From VAXT01 sp963698015 (GTDB lineage: Bacteria; Actinomycetota; Thermoleophilia; Gaiellales; Gaiellaceae): DNA of 64,000 nt. Every line of letters starts with the position of its first letter. The stretch's first letter is position 1. Where the stretch lies: the NCBI GenBank assembly GCA_963698015.1, contig OY969109.1, positions 868,001 through 932,000 of the forward strand, read 5' to 3'. Below the pieces are notes generated by a model. The model made no database searches. It was not told the DNA's origin and was given only the letters and a program-made list of their open reading frames with translations. Below are positions 1 through 7,910 of this stretch, piece by piece. The position numbers and the translations under genes are program-made.

Positions 1-1329
1 GTTCGTGTTGTTGCGGTGATCCGCCCACGTGACGTACACGTTCCCGTCGCGGTCGACCGAATTCGTCACGGTCGTCTCGTCGGGAGCGCGGTACCCGTTC
101 GGCGGCAGGCACTGCCTGTTCGGGCAGCCGTTCTGGCTCGGCGGGCCCACAGGGTGCGTGGAGATCATGTCGCCGACCTTGGTGGGATCCGTCCAGTTGG
201 CCTGGTTGCTGCAGTCCGCGCTGGCCGGGCAGGTCACGTTCAGCACCTGCTCGATCCCGTTGCCGGGCACGTTGCCGTTCGCGAACGAGACGTAGATCGT
301 CCCGTCCCGCGCGACGACCGGATTTGAGCCCTGGTCATCGTTGCACGCGCCTCCGCCCAGCGGGCAGATGTTCGGGTCGGAGCCGCTGATCTCGATCGGA
401 TCCGACCACGTCGCGCCGCCATCTTCCGACTGGCTGAAGTAGATCGGGCTGTGACCCGCCGCGTTGAACCGCGTCCACGTCATGTAGACGTTGTCGCGCT
501 TCGGGCTCGACCGATTCGAGTCGGCGGTCATCAGCTCCTTGTCGTTCGCGAACTCGTTCCCGTCGTCGTTCGCGACGACGCCGACCGGGGTGTCCCGATA
601 CTCCTGGAAGCCTCCGGTCGGGTCAGGCGAGTGGTAGAAGCTGCCGCCGTTCCCGGCATTCGATTTCATCACGAGGACGGCGTTCGCCCCGCTGTTGATG
701 TCGAAGAAGACACCGCCGGAATAGGCGTTGCCCTGCGAGTCCCAGGCGACCGTGGGGTCGCTGCAGGCGTCCGCGGTGTGCCCGTCGAGCAGCACGAACT
801 GCCAGAACGGCGGAACCTGGTCGCCCCAGCGCTTGCCGCCGTCGAAGCTCCAGTCGTAGCCGCAGTGGTTGAAGCCGATTCTGGAGTCGTTCTGGCCCGC
901 GATGATGTTCTTCTCGTTCCGCGGGTTGAGCTGGATCGTCTCCTCGGCCTGGCGCCGAAGCGAGCAATCCTGATTGACACGGGTGTTCTTCATCCCGTGG
1001 CGGTGGAACACGTTCTGGCAACCCTCGGTGTCCGGGCTCGAGATGCGGTGGTTCCCGCCCCAGAGCGCGCGCATGGCGCCGGGGTTCTGGGCAGCCCGAC
1101 GCTGCAGGATGCCGGCGGCATCGTAGAGCGTGTACATGATCCCCGATGAGACGGGCATCTCCTTACCGCGCGGCTGCTCCTTGCCGAGTTCGACCGCGAG
1201 CTTGTGCGCGAGGATCTTGTTACCGATCGGCGAGTTGCTGCTCGCGCTTTGCGGCAACAAGGCTGAGCCTGCAACGGCGAACGCGGCAAGAGCCGCCAGC
1301 GGCAGCAGGCGTAGTACGGCTTTCCTCAT
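1..1329 (-). CDS. Secreted Asp-box (BNR/sialidase-fold) protein, C-terminus beyond window
   Basis: Reading the minus strand from the ATG at 1329 gives an uninterrupted frame of 443 codons to base 1, so the 3' end lies off the window. A GGGAGAAGG ribosome site sits directly before the ATG. The N-terminus (MRKAVLRLLPLAALAAFAVA) is a signal peptide. Asp-box motifs typical of beta-propeller blades are visible (SFDGGKRWGD near residue 165, SEDGGATWSDP near 300). It is closely similar to the protein at 2310-4412, sharing the DTEGC, QDCSLR, NHCGY and AWDSQG segments, so the two are tandem paralogues separated by two small genes. No sialidase catalytic Arg triad could be recognised, so an extracellular binding or structural role is as likely as hydrolysis. 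Confidence 0.85.
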   Translation of the reverse strand, partial: MRKAVLRLLPLAALAAFAVAGSALLPQSASSNSPIGNKILAHKLAVELGKEQPRGKEMPVSSGIMYTLYDAAGILQRRAAQNPGAMRALWGGNHRISSPDTEGCQNVFHRHGMKNTRVNQDCSLRRQAEETIQLNPRNEKNIIAGQNDSRIGFNHCGYDWSFDGGKRWGDQVPPFWQFVLLDGHTADACSDPTVAWDSQGNAYSGGVFFDINSGANAVLVMKSNAGNGGSFYHSPDPTGGFQEYRDTPVGVVANDDGNEFANDKELMTADSNRSSPKRDNVYMTWTRFNAAGHSPIYFSQSEDGGATWSDPIEISGSDPNICPLGGGACNDDQGSNPVVARDGTIYVSFANGNVPGNGIEQVLNVTCPASADCSNQANWTDPTKVGDMISTHPVGPPSQNGCPNRQCLPPNGYRAPDETTVTNSVDRDGNVYVTWADHRNNTN

Positions 1330-1381
1330 CCTTCTCTCCCTCCCCCGCCGGACCCCCCGGCCGACGGTTTGGATGCAAACC

Positions 1382-1411
1382 AATATACGAAAGTGCCTTT
1401 CGCACTGCCAA
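1382..1411 (-). promoter_or_regulatory. Candidate sigma70-type promoter of the first BNR gene
   Basis: On the minus strand TTGGCA (1411-1406) is followed after 18 bases by TATATT (1387-1382). Transcription would start near 1375 and give a leader of about 45 bases carrying the ribosome site. Confidence 0.6.
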
Positions 1412-1478
1412 GTCGAACGTTCTTAAGGAACCTTCAGAGAAGCGTCATACAGTGCCGACTCCCGACGAAAGGAGCTCC

Positions 1479-1904
1479 ATGCGTACAACTTGGGTGATCG
1501 TGGCGGTTCTCGCGTTCCTGGTGGCCGGCTGTGGCGGCAGCGAGGGCAAGACCAGCGAGTCTGGTGACGAGACCGAGGCCGCATGCACGAAGCCCGCGCT
1601 GGGCGAGGCTCCCGATCTTCCCAATGGCTGGCCACAGCTGGGAGAGGTCACGTACACGCAGCAGTCGCAACAAGGGCCGACGACAGTCGTGGAGGGGTAC
1701 TTCGCCGGCGACGTCGAGGCGGCGCACGACGACTTCAAGCGCGAGCTCGATGCGGCCGGGTTCACGATCCTGTTCGACGAGCTCGAGGACAACGACTCGG
1801 AGGTGTCCTGGAAGGGTCAAGGACGCTCGGGCCAGGTGGCGCTGCGCAACGAGTGCGGCAGCGACGACAAGGTGTTCGTCCACATCACGAACCGACCGGG
1901 CTGA
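1479..1904 (+). CDS. Small putative lipoprotein, unknown function
   Basis: This 141-residue protein starts at the ATG at 1479, preceded by AAAGGAG at a 5-base spacing; earlier in-frame starts lack such a site. The N-terminus MRTTWVIVAVLAFLVAGC ends in a lipobox (LVAGC, Cys18), so the mature protein is probably lipid-anchored outside the membrane. The rest is acidic, with one helical stretch (about residues 75-95) and two further cysteines (near 36 and 125) that could pair. I do not recognise a family. It lies between two BNR protein genes and is divergent from the first, which suggests a cell-envelope cluster. Its function is unknown. Confidence 0.8.
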   Translation: MRTTWVIVAVLAFLVAGCGGSEGKTSESGDETEAACTKPALGEAPDLPNGWPQLGEVTYTQQSQQGPTTVVEGYFAGDVEAAHDDFKRELDAAGFTILFDELEDNDSEVSWKGQGRSGQVALRNECGSDDKVFVHITNRPG

Positions 1905-1930
1905 TCAGGTTTCCGTCGCGCTGCGGCGGG

Positions 1931-1936
1931 TATAAC
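1931..1936 (+). promoter_or_regulatory. Candidate -10 element of a leaderless transcript
   Basis: TATAAC lies 9 bases before the ATG at 1946 and there is no Shine-Dalgarno sequence, which would place the transcription start at or next to the start codon. Confidence 0.4.
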
Positions 1937-1945
1937 CTCTACGAG

Positions 1946-2293
1946 ATGCGCAGAGTTCTGCTCATCGCAGCAGGCATTGCCGTGATCGCGCTCGTTCTCG
2001 GCTTCGCAGCATTCAGTCGGCAGACCCAGTCCAAGCCCTCGCTCCGCATCACGCGAGCGACGACGCTCACCGTGCAGGGGCGGCATTTTCATGCGTCCGA
2101 GCGTGTCCGCCTGACGGGCGGGAGCCGTTTCGCGCGCGCGAAGGCGAACGGAAGCGGCTACTTCGTGATCACGATTCCAGGCGCCGACCGCTGCAACACC
2201 GCTCGCGTCGCCGCGCGCGGCACGAAGGGCAGCTACGCGATCGTGAAGGTGCTGCCCGCGCCGATGTGCCTGCCGGTGCGCTCCTCCGGGTAG
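1946..2293 (+). CDS. Small membrane-anchored or secreted protein of unknown function
   Basis: A 115-residue protein. Residues 4-24 form one strongly hydrophobic segment (signal anchor or signal peptide). The remainder is a basic, beta-rich domain (TTLTVQGRHFHASERVRLTG, then a second strand-rich half) resembling a single IPT/Ig-like module; that resemblance is only by pattern. Two cysteines (in DRCNTA and PMCLP) could form a disulfide outside the cell. The ATG at 1946 was chosen because the hydrophobic segment starts there and a -10-like TATAAC sits just upstream. It ends 17 bases from the 3' end of the convergent PASTA-BNR gene. Confidence 0.7.
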   Translation: MRRVLLIAAGIAVIALVLGFAAFSRQTQSKPSLRITRATTLTVQGRHFHASERVRLTGGSRFARAKANGSGYFVITIPGADRCNTARVAARGTKGSYAIVKVLPAPMCLPVRSSG

Positions 2294-2309
2294 CGGGCTC
2301 CTAAGCTGC

Positions 2310-4412
2310 TCACCGGCGACCGGCACTGACGAGCAGGCCGATCCTCGCTCCCTGCGCCAGCCTCAACCCGGGCCGCCTGGACTGACGAAGCACGCGTCCG
2401 CGTGGGGCCTGCGACCGGGCGCGCGTGACCCGACCGACGCTGCAGTGTGCGCGCCGAAGCAGTGAGCGGGCACGCGTCAACGAGCGGCCGACGACGCGTG
2501 GCACGACGCAGCGCACCCGCGGAGGCGGGGGCGGAGGAGGCGGAGGCGGGGGAGGAGGGGGCGGAACTGGTGGAGGAGGCGGGGGCGGCGGAGGCGGCCC
2601 TGCCGCAGGCACGCGTGCGTAGTAGACGTCCGTTTCCGGCACCGAGCCTGCGTGCGCGCGCGTGTCTGCCCAAACCACATGCGCCCGTCCCTGGCCGTCC
2701 ACGCTCAGCGACATCCGATCACCGACGAACCCGGCTTCGATCGGATTCTCGGCGGTGGTCATGTTCGGCATGGAGGCAGTCGTCACGCGCGAGTAGTCGA
2801 AGGTCGGGCTCGCAGACGCCGGGCTGTCGACCACGGCCAGCGTGATGTCGTTGCAGCCGGTCGACTCGCAGTTGCCGTACGAGCGGTCGTAGAACGCGAC
2901 GAAGAGCCGACTTCCGTCAGGCGTGACCTCGCTCCACGGCTGCCACTGCGCCGTCTCGCCGAAGCGGGTGTTCGAGCGCGGCGTGATCACGATCGGGTCG
3001 CTCCAGGTCTCGCCCTCGTCCGTCGAGTAGGAGTAGAAGACGTCGTTGTCGCAAGGCGAGGTCGCAGTCATCGCCGAGCCCGTGCAGCCTTGATTCGTGT
3101 TGTTCCGGAAGTCGGCCCAGATGACGTAGATACGACCCTGGTCGTCGACCGAGTTCGAGACCGAGTTTGCCTCGGACATCCGGTAGGAGTTCGGCGGGAG
3201 GCACTGGAGCGCCACCGGGCAGCCCTCGCCGTTGGGACCGACCGGCTCGCCGCCGACGAGGTTCGAGACGATGACAGGCTCGGTCCACGCCTCTTCCTCG
3301 GTGCAGTCCTCGTCGGCAGGGCACTTGACCATCAGGATCTGCGAGCCGCCGTCGATCGCGTTGTCGTTCGCAAAGGAGACGTAGATGGTGCCGTCCTGCC
3401 CCACGAATGGGCGCGACGCATGGTCGAGGTTGCACTCATTCGGACAGACGCCTTCGGCCTCGCCGCTGATCTCGATGGGTGCCGACCAGGTGACGCCGCC
3501 ATCCTCGGACTGGCTGAAGATGATCGGGAAGACCTCGCGAACCCCGCCGGGGGAATCCTCCTGCTCGGGACCGATGCGTGTCCAGGTCACGTACACCCAG
3601 TCGCGCTTCGGGCTCGACGCGCTCGTGTCTGCGACCACGTAAGGCTTGTCCTGGAAGCCCACGTCCTCGTTGCTGACGACGCCCATCGGCATCGCCCGGT
3701 ACTCCTGAAACCCACCCTGCGAGTCCGGCGAGTGGAAGTACGCGCCGTGGATACCCGAATTCGACTTCGCGACGACAACAGCGTTCTCCGGAGCTCCGAC
3801 CCTGTAGATCGTGCTCGCGATGTAGGCGTCACCTTGCGAGTCCCAGGCGACCGTCGGGTCCGAACACGCCTCGGCGGCGTGTTTGTCGAGGAGCGGGACC
3901 TGGAAAAACGGCGGTGTCTCGTCGCCCCAGTCCGCTCCACCGTCGAGCGTCCAGGCGTATCCACAGTGGTTGTAGCCGGTACGGGCGTCGTTCTGGCCCA
4001 CGAGGATGTTGTTCGGGTCGAGAGGGTTGACGGCGATTTGCTCACCTGCCTGAGAGCGGAGCGAGCAGTCCTGGGTGACGCGCGTGTTCGTCTGCCCGTT
4101 GCCGGTGAACTCGTTGCTGCAACCCTCGGTGTCGGTGATCTCGACCGGAGGCGGCCTGAACCCTGCGCGCTCGGCTCGGCGACGGAGCGCTCCGGTCTGG
4201 TCGAGGAGCGAGTACATGACGCTCGAGGAGAGGCCCGGCTCGTGCCGGGTTGCCGGGGCCTGCCCGAGCTCGACGTCGAGAGCGTGACTGAGCACAGGAT
4301 TGGCGACTGGCGCGCGGCTCGAAGCGGAGTGAGGCAAGAACACAGCGCCAGCGATCAGCGCAACGCCAAGGCCACCAACCAGCAGAAGACGTACATGTAG
4401 CTTGCTTTTCAA
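2310..4412 (-). CDS. Secreted Asp-box (BNR) protein with poly-proline linker and C-terminal PASTA domain
   Basis: A 700-residue exported protein. It starts with TTG at 4412, preceded by GGAGGGGAC; the N-terminus (KSKLHVRLLLVGGLGVALIAGAVF) is a signal peptide. Residues about 90-600 hold a beta-propeller-like region with Asp boxes (TLDGGADWGD, SEDGGVTWSAP, STDEGETWSDP). Residues 606-631 are almost pure proline (10 Pro, Val, 15 Pro). Residues about 636-697 match a PASTA domain (VPRVVGRSLTRARSLLRRA ... GLLVS), a fold known to bind peptidoglycan or stem peptides. The expected picture is a propeller held away from the wall by a stiff Pro rod. It is paralogous to the gene at 1-1329, of which only the propeller part is visible. 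The substrate is unknown. Confidence 0.85.
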   Translation of the reverse strand: MKSKLHVRLLLVGGLGVALIAGAVFLPHSASSRAPVANPVLSHALDVELGQAPATRHEPGLSSSVMYSLLDQTGALRRRAERAGFRPPPVEITDTEGCSNEFTGNGQTNTRVTQDCSLRSQAGEQIAVNPLDPNNILVGQNDARTGYNHCGYAWTLDGGADWGDETPPFFQVPLLDKHAAEACSDPTVAWDSQGDAYIASTIYRVGAPENAVVVAKSNSGIHGAYFHSPDSQGGFQEYRAMPMGVVSNEDVGFQDKPYVVADTSASSPKRDWVYVTWTRIGPEQEDSPGGVREVFPIIFSQSEDGGVTWSAPIEISGEAEGVCPNECNLDHASRPFVGQDGTIYVSFANDNAIDGGSQILMVKCPADEDCTEEEAWTEPVIVSNLVGGEPVGPNGEGCPVALQCLPPNSYRMSEANSVSNSVDDQGRIYVIWADFRNNTNQGCTGSAMTATSPCDNDVFYSYSTDEGETWSDPIVITPRSNTRFGETAQWQPWSEVTPDGSRLFVAFYDRSYGNCESTGCNDITLAVVDSPASASPTFDYSRVTTASMPNMTTAENPIEAGFVGDRMSLSVDGQGRAHVVWADTRAHAGSVPETDVYYARVPAAGPPPPPPPPPPVPPPPPPPPPPPPPPPRVRCVVPRVVGRSLTRARSLLRRAHCSVGRVTRARSQAPRGRVLRQSRRPGLRLAQGARIGLLVSAGRR
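2520..2597. repeat. Low-complexity G-rich/C-rich tract encoding poly-proline
   Basis: The plus strand is almost entirely G with scattered A and C in runs of GGA, GGC and GGG; read on the minus strand it gives 25 proline codons and one valine. Such a tract is prone to slippage and has many G-runs able to form quadruplexes. Confidence 0.85.
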
Positions 4413-4456
4413 GTCCCCTCCCTCACGTCGCCTCCGCGACGGTCCAATTCACCGGC

Positions 4457-4485
4457 AATCTAGGCGAATCCACAAAGACTGACAA
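4457..4485 (-). promoter_or_regulatory. Candidate sigma70-type promoter of the PASTA-BNR gene
   Basis: On the minus strand TTGTCA (4485-4480), a 17-base spacer and TAGATT (4462-4457) make a good vegetative promoter, giving a leader of about 40 bases that carries GGAGGGG before the TTG start. Confidence 0.65.
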
Positions 4486-4545
4486 GACCCCCGAAGTGGA
4501 GGAGGGGGCCGCCCTATCACAGCCCCCTCCGGTCATGCATGGTGC

Positions 4546-7500
4546 CTACGGCGAGACGTGCTCGACGACCACCTCGTTCGAGCCGACCTTCACGCCGCCC
4601 TCGGTCATCACGTTGACCGCTCCGAGGAGGACGCGCCCGGCCTCGGGGATAGCGCCGGCCGTCACGGAGCCCGGAACCGTCCACGACGAGCCACTTGGGC
4701 GCGGCGCGTTCGAATCCGTCACCGACACCGAGCCGAGCCCGGCGTTGGCGAAGATGTCGACGTAGTTGTACGTCGTCGACCCCGACGGGACCGAGAAGCC
4801 GTCGATCAGCACGAGCCACGTGCCGGCCTCTGGATTCGCGATCGTGACCGACTCCTCGGCGTCTCCATCGGCGCTCTGCCCCCTGAGCGTGCGGGTCGCG
4901 CACGTCGAGTCGGAGCACAGGTAGACGAAGAGGTCGAGGTCCGCGGCCGCGTCGGACGGTCCGCCGATGGTCGCGCGGAACGAGGTCGAACCGGCCGGGA
5001 TGTTGGTCGTGTACTCCTGATCCTCGCCGTTCGCGATCGTGAACACGCCCCTCCGCGCGCTGCCGAGCGGCGAGCCGACCGCTTGTCCGGTGAACGACGC
5101 GAAGTTGTTCTGGAGCGAGTACGACCGGGGCACCGGCACGCCGACCTGTGCGTCAGCGATCACATCCGGGTTGGGCGTGACCGCGACGCCGTAGAGCGAG
5201 GCCGTGAGCGTGTACGGAGCCCAGGCCACGTCCGACGTGCGCCTGGCCTCGACCGTCACTTCCCACACGCCCTCGTCAGCGCCGTCGACCGTACGGCTGT
5301 ACGGATCGCCCGTCGCGCAGCCCGCGACCGGCGGTGCGTAACAGCTCGTGCTGGCGTTGCTGTCGATACCGAGGCCCCACGGGTGGAAGCGCAGGAACCG
5401 CACCTGGCCCGTGCCCGGGTTGCCGTCTGGGCCGGCCAGGTCGACCTTGAGCACCGGGTCACCGGCCGGGACGCGGAAGAAGTAGCGATCCACGTGGTTC
5501 CGGCCTGCAAGGCCGGTCTTCGTGACGCTGTAGCCGTTCGCCGCCGTGAAGACATCGGGGGCGACGACCGTGTTCATGGTCTCGTAGTCGATCCCGTCGG
5601 TCGACGAGTTGTCGAGCTGCAGGATCGCGGAGTGGATCCCGCTCGTCCGCGGGTTCACCCTCACGTTCACGTCCGTCGGCACATTGGGGCGCAGCAGCAC
5701 GTTGTTCTGCGTGCTGAAGGTGCCGTCGTTGCCGACCCAGCGGAGGTGGTAGAGCACGGGCCGGTTCGGGCCCGACGTCCGCGTGAACGTGTACGTGCGC
5801 GTGTAGCTGTGCCTGACGGTGACGCCCTCGCGGTCGTAGATGCCCGGGCCGTGGCCCGGATCTGCGAGGAAGTCGCTCAGGAGCGTGTGCACCTCGACCC
5901 GCGACGTGATGCTGACGGGCTCGAGCCCCTGCTTGAGAAGCTTCCACGCACGATCGACGTCGATCAGGCCGTTGCCCTGGTCGGACGCGTTGTACCCGTG
6001 GAGGAAGCGAGCCGTCGAGTTCATGGCCATCCGCAGCTGGGCGGGCGTCCAGAACATCTCGTCGTGATCACCGTGGTGATGCCCGTGATGCTGCTGCTTG
6101 GCGGCGCTGATCAGCAGGGCCGCGGCGCCCGTGGCCTGAGGTGCAGCCATCGAGGTGCCGTTCATCATCGCGTAGCCGGGCGGAAGCGTGTACGTGCCCA
6201 CGACAGGCGCGCCGTTCTGCCACAGCGGCGTCGAGGAGATCGCGGCTCCTGGAGCGACGACGTTCGGCTTGAACGCGCCGTCCTCGGCCGGGCCCCTCGA
6301 AGTGAACGGATGGAGGTTGTCCCGGAAGTTGGCGTCGGAGCCGTAGTTCCGCCGCCAGGTCTTCCTGGTGATGTACGCGCCGACCGCCATCGCCTTCGAC
6401 GTGACGGCCGGGTCGCCGATCGTGTTCGTGCCGGGGCCGTCGTTGCCCGCGGAGAAGAACATCTGGACGTTGTTGTCCTCGATCAGGCGGTTGTAGAGCA
6501 CCGCACGCGTGTTGTTGCCGTCGTTGAGCGCCGGCAGGCCGCCGATGCTCATGTTCACGACGTCGACGTGATCGGTCTCGACGACGTAGATCATCCCCTC
6601 GATCAGCGCGTGCGACGTGCAGCCGGCCGTGAAGAGGCAGACCCGCACGACCGCGACGTTCGCGCCGGGGGCCGCGCCGCTCATCCGGCCGCCGAAGAGG
6701 CTGTTGCCCGCCATGATCCCGGTCACGTGGGTGCCGTGGGCGCCCGCGACGATCCCGATGTTGACGAACTTGTTGACGGCGTCGACCTGGATCACGAACG
6801 GGACGGACTCCTGGACCGGCGTCGCTGGGTTGTCCGTGCCGAAGTGATTGACGTCGTGGCTGATCTTGTAGTCGTGCATCGCCGGCTCGCCGGTGAAGTC
6901 CTTGTCGTTCTGGGAGTCGACGTAGACGGTGTTGTCGGACTCGCGCCAGAGGATGGCGAAGAAGTCCGTGCAGTCGCCGTCACGGTTGAGATCGGAGCCG
7001 CAGGCCGTTCCGTACTCGCTCGCTGCGCCGAGCGACGACTCGATCATGCGGGCGATCCGGTACGTGCCGTCCTCGGGAACGCCCACGTAGTGCGGGTTAC
7101 CGCTGAACGGAGCGGTGAACTCGCCGTTGACGACGGTCACCTGCGGGAACGCGGTCATGCTCCGCCACGTCGGGTCGCCGTCCGTCAGCGGGTCGGTGTA
7201 CGTGACCCAGTCGACGATCTTGCGCTGGCCCGTGCTCGTGACGTTGACGACCGGATTGTCGAGGTCGACACCGGTGTCGAGGATGCCGATCGTCGTGTCG
7301 CGCCCGTCCCACGCCGGATGCGCGTTGACGAACTGGGCGGCACCCGTGTCCTTCGTGGGCATGTACGGGTTGACCCGCGGCGTGTCCGCGCCCGGGGGCG
7401 GTTGCGGCGAAGGCGGCTGCGTGCCATCAGGTGACGGATCCGCGAGCGGCACGATGGTGTCGACGCTGATCGTCTGGATGCCGGTCAGCCGCGAGGTCTG

Positions 7501-7806
7501 GTCAGCCTTGCGGAGCGGCACGCGCACTCGCATGTAGCCGAGCCTGTCGTTGCGGTACGCGACCGCTCCACCGAGCGCGCGGACGCTCTTCGCGACGTTC
7601 TTCGTCCCCTCCCGAGGTGTCGCGATCAGCAGCGAGACGATGCGCACGCCTCGCGCCTCCTGCCGAGCGAGCGCCGCCCGGTCCTGTTTCGTGAACTTGC
7701 TCTTGGCGCGCTGCGGCGACGACGCCGCACTCGCGCCGATCACCACGAAGCACGCGATCGTGAGGGCGCCAAACGCCGCGAGGACGCCTCCTCTCAAACG
7801 TGACAT
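4546..7806 (-). CDS. Subtilisin-like serine protease (S8 family), secreted, 1086 residues
   Basis: The start is the ATG at 7806, with AAGGGAG just before it; an ATG 30 bases further up lacks this. Residues 1-27 are a signal peptide. Residues about 50-120 look like an inhibitor-type propeptide. The catalytic triad is clear: Asp177 (GILDTGVDLDN), His357 (AHGTHVTGIMAG) and Ser552 (MNGTSMAAPQATG), with oxyanion Asn455 (SAGNDGPG). The Asp-His spacing (180 residues) is far longer than in subtilisin and holds an acidic, Asp-rich insert (SDLNRDGDCTDFF, near 271-283). A His-rich loop (HHGHHHGDHDE, 573-583) follows the Ser motif. The C-terminal 450 residues are beta-rich and probably include a pre-peptidase C-terminal-like domain near 970-1040. 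It probably degrades proteins outside the cell. Confidence 0.93.
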   Translation of the reverse strand: MSRLRGGVLAAFGALTIACFVVIGASAASSPQRAKSKFTKQDRAALARQEARGVRIVSLLIATPREGTKNVAKSVRALGGAVAYRNDRLGYMRVRVPLRKADQTSRLTGIQTISVDTIVPLADPSPDGTQPPSPQPPPGADTPRVNPYMPTKDTGAAQFVNAHPAWDGRDTTIGILDTGVDLDNPVVNVTSTGQRKIVDWVTYTDPLTDGDPTWRSMTAFPQVTVVNGEFTAPFSGNPHYVGVPEDGTYRIARMIESSLGAASEYGTACGSDLNRDGDCTDFFAILWRESDNTVYVDSQNDKDFTGEPAMHDYKISHDVNHFGTDNPATPVQESVPFVIQVDAVNKFVNIGIVAGAHGTHVTGIMAGNSLFGGRMSGAAPGANVAVVRVCLFTAGCTSHALIEGMIYVVETDHVDVVNMSIGGLPALNDGNNTRAVLYNRLIEDNNVQMFFSAGNDGPGTNTIGDPAVTSKAMAVGAYITRKTWRRNYGSDANFRDNLHPFTSRGPAEDGAFKPNVVAPGAAISSTPLWQNGAPVVGTYTLPPGYAMMNGTSMAAPQATGAAALLISAAKQQHHGHHHGDHDEMFWTPAQLRMAMNSTARFLHGYNASDQGNGLIDVDRAWKLLKQGLEPVSITSRVEVHTLLSDFLADPGHGPGIYDREGVTVRHSYTRTYTFTRTSGPNRPVLYHLRWVGNDGTFSTQNNVLLRPNVPTDVNVRVNPRTSGIHSAILQLDNSSTDGIDYETMNTVVAPDVFTAANGYSVTKTGLAGRNHVDRYFFRVPAGDPVLKVDLAGPDGNPGTGQVRFLRFHPWGLGIDSNASTSCYAPPVAGCATGDPYSRTVDGADEGVWEVTVEARRTSDVAWAPYTLTASLYGVAVTPNPDVIADAQVGVPVPRSYSLQNNFASFTGQAVGSPLGSARRGVFTIANGEDQEYTTNIPAGSTSFRATIGGPSDAAADLDLFVYLCSDSTCATRTLRGQSADGDAEESVTIANPEAGTWLVLIDGFSVPSGSTTYNYVDIFANAGLGSVSVTDSNAPRPSGSSWTVPGSVTAGAIPEAGRVLLGAVNVMTEGGVKVGSNEVVVEHVSP

Positions 7807-7892
7807 GCTTCTCCCTTCCCCTGTTGTTCTTGCCACAGCAACGCCAAATCCACCGGAATCCGGCGGTCTCGCAGACCCTCCCCTCGAAGTGA

Positions 7893-7910
7893 TAGATAGT
7901 TCTCTATCTA
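7893..7910. other. AT-rich inverted repeat between the protease gene and fumC
   Basis: TAGATAG (7893-7899) and CTATCTA (7904-7910) are perfect complements around a TTCT loop; the right arm contains the fumC stop codon. There is no T-run after it in either direction, so it is a poor intrinsic terminator. It lies about 90 bases upstream of the protease start, just after a TTGACA formed by the fumC 3' end, and may instead be a control site for the protease. Confidence 0.4.

Noticed and set aside
1..1329. The first BNR gene as a frameshifted pseudogene
   Set aside because: Short fragments in other frames gave that impression, but translation from 1329 down to base 1 is open without a stop and aligns with its paralogue throughout.
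2652..4400. A long open frame on the plus strand opposite the PASTA-BNR gene
   Set aside because: Composition is Arg/Val/Asp run-on from the third-position bias of the real minus-strand gene; it lacks any domain, and the minus-strand protein has a signal peptide, Asp boxes and PASTA.
4558..7434. A 958-codon open frame on the plus strand opposite the S8 protease
   Set aside because: It is an antisense shadow: low-complexity Arg-rich translation, no ribosome site, and the opposite strand has a complete catalytic triad.
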